Part shown: positions 52,093 through 56,816 of the stretch, one piece after another
Position numbering within the stretch: the first letter of the stretch is position 1
Layout: each line of letters begins with the position of its first letter
Source of the DNA: Chlorobiales bacterium
Lineage (GTDB): Bacteria; Bacteroidota; Chlorobiia; Chlorobiales; Chlorobiaceae
Assembly: GCA_022360275.1 (NCBI GenBank)
Contig: JAKSDC010000206.1
Coordinates: 1-56,816 of the forward strand
Length of the DNA: 56,816 nt
Direction of reading: 5' to 3'
Position numbers and translations under genes: made by a program
The notes under the pieces: generated by a model
What the model saw: only the letters and a program-made list of their open reading frames with translations
What the model was told of the DNA's origin: nothing
Database searches by the model: none

Positions 52093-52112
52093 GATTGATA
52101 TGAGCGTTTTAA

Positions 52113-53198
52113 TTATATACGGCCGGAAGGTGCTGTTTTTTTCTCCGTCAAAGCCAACTGACCGCATGCTGCATTGATTGATGCCCCATAACTTTTTCGC
52201 ACCGTGACATGCAAGCCTGCATCGACGAGGATCTGTACAAAATTGTCCCGTTTTTGTGCTTTTACAGGCTTAAATCCTATGTTAACTATAGTATTGTAAT
52301 CAATCAAGTTAATTTTACATAAAAAACCACGGCTGAACCGGACAAGGTTTTTTGCATCTCCGGCTGTATCGTTGATTCCTTCAATCAGCATGTAAACCAG
52401 CGTGACCGGTTCATTTGTCTGTGCGACATACCGTTCGAGAGCACGATTCAGGTTGTCGAGGGTGTGTTCTTTTGCAACAGGAAGAAGCGTTGAACGCTTT
52501 TCCTGCTCGGCGGCATGAAGGGAAACCGCAAGTTTTGTTTTTAGACCCGAGTGTGCGATCGAGTCAATCTGGGAGATAAGGCCGACGGTCGAAATGGTGA
52601 TCCGGCGCTGGGAGAGCGAAAACCGATAGTCCTGATGTGTGAGCGTCCTTATTGCCTCAAGAACGTTGGAAAGGTTCAGCAGGGGTTCGCCCATGCCCAT
52701 AAACACTAAGTTGCTCAGAGATGCTGCAGGTGATTGACCTGCAAGACGATCGTTGACAAGATATGCCTGTTCGACGATCTCCGCGGCATTGAGGTTGCGC
52801 GTAAACCCCATATAGCCTGTTCCGCAGAAAGTACAGCGAAGCGGGCAGCCAACCTGGGAAGAAACGCATACGGTGTTTCTGTCACCGGCAGGAATGTGCA
52901 CGGTTTCAATGCATTCGCCGTCATGCAGCGAGACCAGGAGCTTCGAGGTTCCGGGGCTTTCTTCGGGTGTCAGCTCATGCTCTTCCTTTTGAATGGAGCA
53001 CGATGGAATAAAGAAACGGCTTGAAAGCAGCCTTCTCAGCTTCGAACCGAGATTGGTCATGCTGTCGAAATTTTCCATCCGCTCATTGAACAGCCAGCGA
53101 TGCACCTGATCGGCCCTGTATGCCGGTTCGCCCAGCTCCTGTAAAGCTCCCTGCAGCTCCTTGACGGAATATGACTTGATGTTGATTTTCTGGTCCAC
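52113..53198 (-). CDS. rlmN: Dual-specificity 23S rRNA/tRNA adenine-C2 methyltransferase RlmN
   Basis: RlmN is a radical-SAM enzyme that methylates A2503 of 23S rRNA and A37 of some tRNAs. The 361-residue protein has the cluster motif CPLRCTFCGTG, VSSQVGCPLRC with the preceding Cys, LVFMGMGEPLLNL and C-terminal SYGASINAACGQL with the methyl-carrier Cys. It is of normal length. Confidence 0.95.
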   Translation of the reverse strand: MDQKINIKSYSVKELQGALQELGEPAYRADQVHRWLFNERMENFDSMTNLGSKLRRLLSSRFFIPSCSIQKEEHELTPEESPGTSKLLVSLHDGECIETVHIPAGDRNTVCVSSQVGCPLRCTFCGTGYMGFTRNLNAAEIVEQAYLVNDRLAGQSPAASLSNLVFMGMGEPLLNLSNVLEAIRTLTHQDYRFSLSQRRITISTVGLISQIDSIAHSGLKTKLAVSLHAAEQEKRSTLLPVAKEHTLDNLNRALERYVAQTNEPVTLVYMLIEGINDTAGDAKNLVRFSRGFLCKINLIDYNTIVNIGFKPVKAQKRDNFVQILVDAGLHVTVRKSYGASINAACGQLALTEKKTAPSGRI

Positions 53199-53331
53199 TA
53201 TCGGTTCTTTTATCGTTCAAATATGGTAAAAAGTGTAGCAAATCTTTGCTCTGCTGCGGATTTGTTAAATTGTGTACTTTATTTATCAAAGTAACAGACA
53301 CAAGCAAATTCATTCATCCGGAAGCGGTTGT

Positions 53332-53664
53332 ATGGGTGGAGAGATAAAAGAAAAGGACCGTAATTACAAACTGTTGGACAAGGTGATTCACTCGCGGATA
53401 CGCTTTGCCGCTCTCTGTTACCTCGAAGAGGTTACAGAAGCTTCTTTTATCGATATCCGTGATACCATCAGGGCGACAGACGGTAACGTGAGCGTGCATT
53501 TACGCAAACTCGAAGAGGCGGGATATGTCTACTGCGATAAAACCTACAGTAAGCGCGTACCTCTTTCCCTTTATCGGATTACCGACAGGGGAAAAGAGGC
53601 ATTTACGCGTTACAGAGAGCAGGTAGGCAATTTTTTCGCCAATCCCCTCAAAGAAAAAGGCTGA
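53332..53664 (+). CDS. Winged-helix transcriptional regulator (HTH_34/ArsR-like)
   Basis: From ATG at 53332 this 110-residue protein is a small winged helix: LDKVIHSRIRFAALCYLEEV, then recognition region DIRDTIRATDGNVSVHLRKLEEAGYV and a wing KTYSKRVPLSLYRITDRGKEAF. The layout is the HTH_34/MarR-type family of small repressors, with no sensor domain. It is divergent from rlmN and convergent with the SDR gene. Its targets are unknown. Confidence 0.85.
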   Translation: MGGEIKEKDRNYKLLDKVIHSRIRFAALCYLEEVTEASFIDIRDTIRATDGNVSVHLRKLEEAGYVYCDKTYSKRVPLSLYRITDRGKEAFTRYREQVGNFFANPLKEKG

Positions 53665-53683
53665 TTTCATTAATTGTCGCGAG

Positions 53684-53790
53684 CGCCTTGGGAACAAGGC
53701 GAACGGAGCACAGTAACCGGAGTGTACACGTAGCTACATGAGGATTTCGAGTACCGCTCAACGAAGTAATCAAGGTGTGCAGCAGGTTAA
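53684..53790. repeat. REP-like intergenic repeat with a GNRA-capped hairpin
   Basis: Between the convergent regulator and SDR genes lies CGCCTTG-GGAA-CAAGGCG (53684-53701), a perfect seven-base stem with a GGAA tetraloop. It is followed by a TGTACACGTAGCTACATG stretch (around 53722-53740) with short palindromes (TGTACA, GTAGCTAC). The style and location, between convergent genes, fit a bacterial REP/BIME element. Confidence 0.45.
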
Positions 53791-53800
53791 TAAAGCCGGC

Positions 53801-54667
53801 CTAAAGATTTTCCTTGAAATAATCCTCGAGCCTGTGCGTACCGTGTTTTGGTGCAACGCTGTCGAGCTTGCTGACCGCAAGGGCAAAAGAGATGATGTCG
53901 GCAATGTCCCTGTTGATCAGTCTCGAAACCGCAAGCAACCCGTCTCCAATCCATAACGGAATATTGAAGTAGAACGGGTTTTTCCCGGTAACCCGTGCAG
54001 CAAGTTCGCCGACCTCCCGGTAGGTGAACACATCAGGCCCGCCGGCATCGATATCGGTTGTGTCCGAATCGACCGCGTCAACGCAGATTTTCGCGAGATC
54101 CGCGGCATGTATCGGGTTTGAATGTTTATCCCCATCGCCGAGGATCGGCATGATTCCCGTCTTGGCAAGGTTCAGGAACTGGATCATATCCGAGAAGTAG
54201 CCGGTAGGGCGAATTATCGTGTAATCCAAACCGGATTTTCTCAACTCGCCTGCAAACTGCTCATGAGCCTGTATGTTTTGAATCTCAAGCATTTTTTCGG
54301 CATTGAACACCGAGATATAGATGAACTTTTTCACCTTCGAGGCAAGGGCAAGATCCAGAATGCGCTTGTTGCCCATATAGTCGATGTCGAAGCTGGAGTG
54401 CTTGAAATCAGGCCTGGTCAGCCCGAGCGACGAGAAGACGGTATCGATATCGTCACAGATGTCTTTCAGGGTTTCAGGCTGTGTGGCGTCAGCAGTGACA
54501 ACGTCATCGACGAGGTCATAAATGACCGGCTCGCCATGTTCTCCCTTTTCCTTTATTTTGTCGGGATTACGCACCAGCACTCTCACATAGTAGCCTCTGT
54601 GTTTGAACTCCCTTGCGACATGGCGCCCAAGGTATCCCGACCCTCCCGCGACAAGTACCTTTTTCAT
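53801..54667 (-). CDS. NAD(P)-binding SDR (NmrA-like) protein
   Basis: The 288-residue protein is an atypical short-chain dehydrogenase: nucleotide motif VAGGSGYLGRHVAREF, LVRNPDKIKEKGEHG, SSLGLTRPDF, KFIYISVFNAEKM and DYTIIRPTGYFSDM (a Tyr-less variant of the usual YxxxK). NmrA-like proteins act as redox sensors or quinone/flavin reductases. Its DNA looks similar in base use to the rest of the window. It is a single gene. Confidence 0.82.
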   Translation of the reverse strand: MKKVLVAGGSGYLGRHVAREFKHRGYYVRVLVRNPDKIKEKGEHGEPVIYDLVDDVVTADATQPETLKDICDDIDTVFSSLGLTRPDFKHSSFDIDYMGNKRILDLALASKVKKFIYISVFNAEKMLEIQNIQAHEQFAGELRKSGLDYTIIRPTGYFSDMIQFLNLAKTGIMPILGDGDKHSNPIHAADLAKICVDAVDSDTTDIDAGGPDVFTYREVGELAARVTGKNPFYFNIPLWIGDGLLAVSRLINRDIADIISFALAVSKLDSVAPKHGTHRLEDYFKENL

Positions 54668-54997
54668 GATAGTGGTTGATGAATGTTATGGTTTGTTGCT
54701 TGTAACCCTAACATCCGCCGATGATTATTTGTTCGGCAGCGAAAGACCAGAAAAAAGCAAATGACAAAATCTTGCTGCCTCAGTGTAACAGCACTAACAT
54801 TACTCAGGGTAAGTGGTGGCTTGCAAAAGAAAAGGGAGTGCGAGGCCAAAAGTATGTAGGTTCAATGCACACAAAAGCCCAAGGTATGTTTTGGTAAAGA
54901 TATCCGTTAATCATATGCGAAAGTCCAAATAAAAGGCAAAATTACTATATGCTTTTTTGAAATATTTTTCTAAAAGGAAGGTTGATTACAAGAGGCA
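54668..54997. other. Intergenic region before the SDR pseudogene
   Basis: These 330 bases hold nothing I can support as a gene. They may contain the left border of the accessory segment at 55-56.7 kb. Confidence 0.35.
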
Positions 54998-55537
54998 ATG
55001 GTACGGTTCGACACAAAAGAACTACTTGGAAGCGTTGCACGGTTCGGGTATGTTGTTTTATATATGGCTCTTAACGGTTCTTTATGTTTGGCAGGTGAAG
55101 GAAAGCAGAGCGCTGAGGTTGATTCCAGGGTGACAGGGATTGGCAAAGCAGTCGGGGTGGTGAAAAGCCTGGAAAAGAAAGAAAGAGGCTTGCGTGTTGA
55201 CACGAGCGAAACAGAAGCACAGAGCCAAGCTATAGGAGACCGAAAAAGGCCGTCTGAAGATGTTGTTCAGTCAGAGCCCTCCGTGACCACCTGTACACTG
55301 GACGAGATGCGAAAAACAACCGAGGTGAATTATTTCGGCAGTTTTCTTGGGATCAAACATGCTGCGATTGCCATGAAAGAACACAAGCCAAACTTGCCGC
55401 GGTGGGTTTGTTGCCGTTTGGCATCAAGGTCAACACCACTTGTTTAGGCAGGATGGATACCCCAGGGCTGCGCTTTGCCCAACACGCACTACCTGTCTGC
55501 CGTTGAAGAACATGGAAGCCGCTATACGCCGGAATAA
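54998..55537 (+). pseudogene. Chimeric SDR pseudogene
   Basis: A 149-residue frame opens at 54998 with a secretory-like start (residues 10-32) and a charged Lys/Glu region. From about residue 100 (nt 55295) it reads TLDEMRKTTEVNYFGSFLGIK and HAAIAMKEHK, which is the middle of a short-chain dehydrogenase. After MKEHK a -1 frame continues AKLAAVGLLPFGIKVNTTCLG and RMDTPGLRF, the later part of such an enzyme. The YxxxK catalytic block is missing between the two. A further shift gives AVEEHGSRYTPE to 55537. A deletion plus frameshifts in an SDR gene, fused to an unrelated start, best explains it. Confidence 0.55.
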
Positions 55538-55552
55538 TCGGGGTTTGGAAAA

Positions 55553-56545
55553 ATGAGTAGAACAATGATTGTCAAAAGCATTAAAAGCCGCTTACCACAG
55601 GAATTTGCACAACCCATCGCAGATATGTGCGAAGCCGTGGGTTTCCCGTTTGATTTTGAAAAAGGACTGGCATCCGTCCGTGAAACGTTCGCGCAAGTGG
55701 TAGAACAAGCCCTTGAAATGTCAAAAACCATCGAGGGTGTTACCAAAGAGGTCATGCAAGTCAAAAGCCCTGATGACAATTATGATATACCTCTTTTTAT
55801 CTACACCCCTGAAAATCAAAGCGAAGTCCTGCCTGTTTTTTATTGGATGCATGGTGGCGGTCTGGTTTTGGGGCAAGCTGAACAAGATGAATTTGTGTTG
55901 AGGAACTTCGTCAAAGATATGAATTGTGTCGAGGTTGCTGTGGATTACAGGCTTGCGCCGGATTATTCGTTCCCAATACCATTGAAAGATTGTTATACAG
56001 GGCTGGAATATGTCTTTGATGAGGCCGAAAAGCTGAACATTGACACCAGTCATATTGTTGTTGGCGGTGCAAGTGCGGGTGGTGGTTTAGCGGCGGCTCT
56101 TGCGCAAATCACCTGTGATCGAGATAAAATCCCTTTGGTACACCAACTGCTGTTATACCCGATGCTTGATCCGTTAAATATTACACAGGCTGGCGGTGAT
56201 ATTGACGACACCTATATCTGGACACGAGCCAATAATTTGTTTGGCTGGACATCCTATTTAGGACAAAAGCCCGAAGAAGGCGCGATTTCAAAATACGCCT
56301 CTGCGCTTTACAATCACGATCTTACCAATTTACCACCCGCCACCATCATGGTTGGGGATATTGATTTATTCGCTCAGGAATGCACCGCCTATGCTGCCAA
56401 GCTCTCAGCGGCGGGCATTCCAACAGAGTTGCACGTCTATCCAGGTGGTGTTCATTGTTTTGAAGATATAAACCCTGAAACGCGGATCGCACAAAACTTT
56501 CTCGCCACCCGTGACAGTGTATTAAAAGCGGCGTTGGAGAATTAA
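55553..56545 (+). CDS. HSL-family (alpha/beta hydrolase fold-3) esterase
   Basis: The 330-residue protein has the hormone-sensitive lipase oxyanion motif HGGG (residues 100-103), nucleophile GGASAGGGLA with Ser174, an acid Asp271 in the GDIDLF segment, and His301 in PGGVHCFE. These are the complete triad of carboxylesterases. An N-terminal helical cap (about residues 1-70) is present. Base and codon use look more AT-rich than the rest of the window. It follows the SDR pseudogene and precedes an inverted-repeat element, which suggests a foreign origin. Confidence 0.88.
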   Translation: MSRTMIVKSIKSRLPQEFAQPIADMCEAVGFPFDFEKGLASVRETFAQVVEQALEMSKTIEGVTKEVMQVKSPDDNYDIPLFIYTPENQSEVLPVFYWMHGGGLVLGQAEQDEFVLRNFVKDMNCVEVAVDYRLAPDYSFPIPLKDCYTGLEYVFDEAEKLNIDTSHIVVGGASAGGGLAAALAQITCDRDKIPLVHQLLLYPMLDPLNITQAGGDIDDTYIWTRANNLFGWTSYLGQKPEEGAISKYASALYNHDLTNLPPATIMVGDIDLFAQECTAYAAKLSAAGIPTELHVYPGGVHCFEDINPETRIAQNFLATRDSVLKAALEN

Positions 56546-56636
56546 GGGCACCTTTATTTATTGTCATGAGCGGTACCCCTTTCTATCCGCTCAACGATGC
56601 GATTGAAGCGCGGAATAAATAAATAGAGGTGCCCTT
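56544..56636. repeat. 93-bp inverted-repeat element, MITE-like
   Basis: AAGGGCACCT-TTATTTATT (56544-56562) is matched inverted by AATAAATAAATAGAGGTGCCCTT (56614-56636). An inner hairpin GAGCGG (56568-56573) pairs with CCGCTC (56587-56592). The AGAGGTGCCC end resembles IS5-type insertion-sequence termini. No transposase is present. It may be a miniature element or a solo IS end pair. Confidence 0.5.
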
Positions 56637-56705
56637 GGGAAGGCATTGAGCAGAGTAGAAGGCCAATGGTTGTATCTGAAAAATTTTTTGTCAATTCTTT
56701 TTGTT

Positions 56706-56723
56706 TGTATAACATGTTATACA
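56706..56723. promoter_or_regulatory. 18-bp perfect palindrome, probable operator
   Basis: TGTATAACATGTTATACA is a perfect palindrome 22 bases before the ATG at 56746. Its right half overlaps a -10-like TATACA (56718-56723) with TTCTTT (56695-56700) at 17-base spacing. This is the position of an autorepressor site. Confidence 0.6.
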
Positions 56724-56745
56724 TTAGCAATCTGAATTTGTCATC

Positions 56746-56816
56746 ATGAATACCTCGACACCTGAAAAATCGGATCAGCTTATCGGTATTCGGATTCCGA
56801 AAAGTGTTAAAGATCG
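56746..56816 (+). CDS. Probable ribbon-helix-helix protein (partial, 5' end)
   Basis: The ATG at 56746 starts a frame reading MNTSTPEKSDQLIGIRIPKS and then VKD, running off the window. The IGIRIPKSVKDR stretch is the beta strand of a ribbon-helix-helix DNA-binding fold as in CopG/ParD/RelB-type antitoxins. The palindrome just upstream fits a dimeric RHH operator, so the likely identity is an antitoxin of a toxin-antitoxin pair. This rests on 23 residues only. Confidence 0.5.
   Translation, partial: MNTSTPEKSDQLIGIRIPKSVKD

Noticed and set aside
1..56816. CRISPR array or cas genes
   Set aside because: No regularly spaced direct repeats and no cas motifs were seen in any gap or gene.

Overview
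The window looks like chromosome of a green sulfur bacterium (Chlorobiaceae, of the Chlorobium/Prosthecochloris type). The strongest pointer is a bacteriochlorophyll gene, bchC, sitting among housekeeping genes (radA, folD, rpoN, hslVU, adk, priA, rlmN). It is supported by a late cobalamin gene set (cobU, cobT, cobS), a long-chain polyprenyl diphosphate synthase and many short envelope lipoproteins. Base composition looks near 50% GC by eye. I see no rRNA, tRNA or CRISPR array. Genus-level assignment is inference.

Left part (1-11.2 kb): two tandem related secreted proteins on the minus strand (the first cut by the window edge); a cobU-GNAT-cobT-hydrolase-cobS run; then an OsmC-type protein, a SLAC1/TehA-type channel and a DUF134 regulator. 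The OsmC gene and the DUF134 gene carry the same 17-bp promoter/operator sequence. Next come an iron alcohol dehydrogenase followed by a stub of a zinc alcohol dehydrogenase, and a minus-strand operon of a small membrane protein, a flavin disulfide reductase and a membrane-anchored SET-domain protein.

Centre left (11.3-31.5 kb): a TetR regulator with a 20-bp palindromic operator precedes a three-part exporter (ABC ATPase, FtsX-type permease, HlyD-type adaptor). Then follow a DinB-like protein and a minus-strand envelope cluster that contains a full YnbE-YdbL-YdbH set (an AsmA-like bridge for phospholipid transport) with a DUF2141 protein. After these come a thioredoxin-TPR protein, a HAD phosphatase, an rRNA methyltransferase, a DUF4292 lipoprotein, superoxide dismutase, coaE, tatC, a secreted esterase, polyprenyl synthase and a PASTA protein.

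Centre right (31.5-53.2 kb): a small membrane protein and a frameshifted DUF2934 gene lie upstream of a CLC channel. bchC is followed by the ATPase and a single permease of a BMP-type (nucleoside) ABC importer. Then come radA, folD, a DUF3109-rpoN-hslV-hslU run, a BAX-inhibitor-1 protein, aroQ, an outer-membrane barrel protein, TPR and DoxX proteins, priA, adk (with a clear terminator), an unrecognised basic-tailed protein and rlmN.

Right end (53.2-56.8 kb): this part looks like an accessory island. It holds a winged-helix regulator, a REP-like repeat, an SDR protein, a scrambled SDR pseudogene, an HSL-family esterase and a 93-bp element with inverted repeats. At the very edge an 18-bp perfect palindrome precedes the start of a probable ribbon-helix-helix gene, possibly the antitoxin of a toxin-antitoxin pair.
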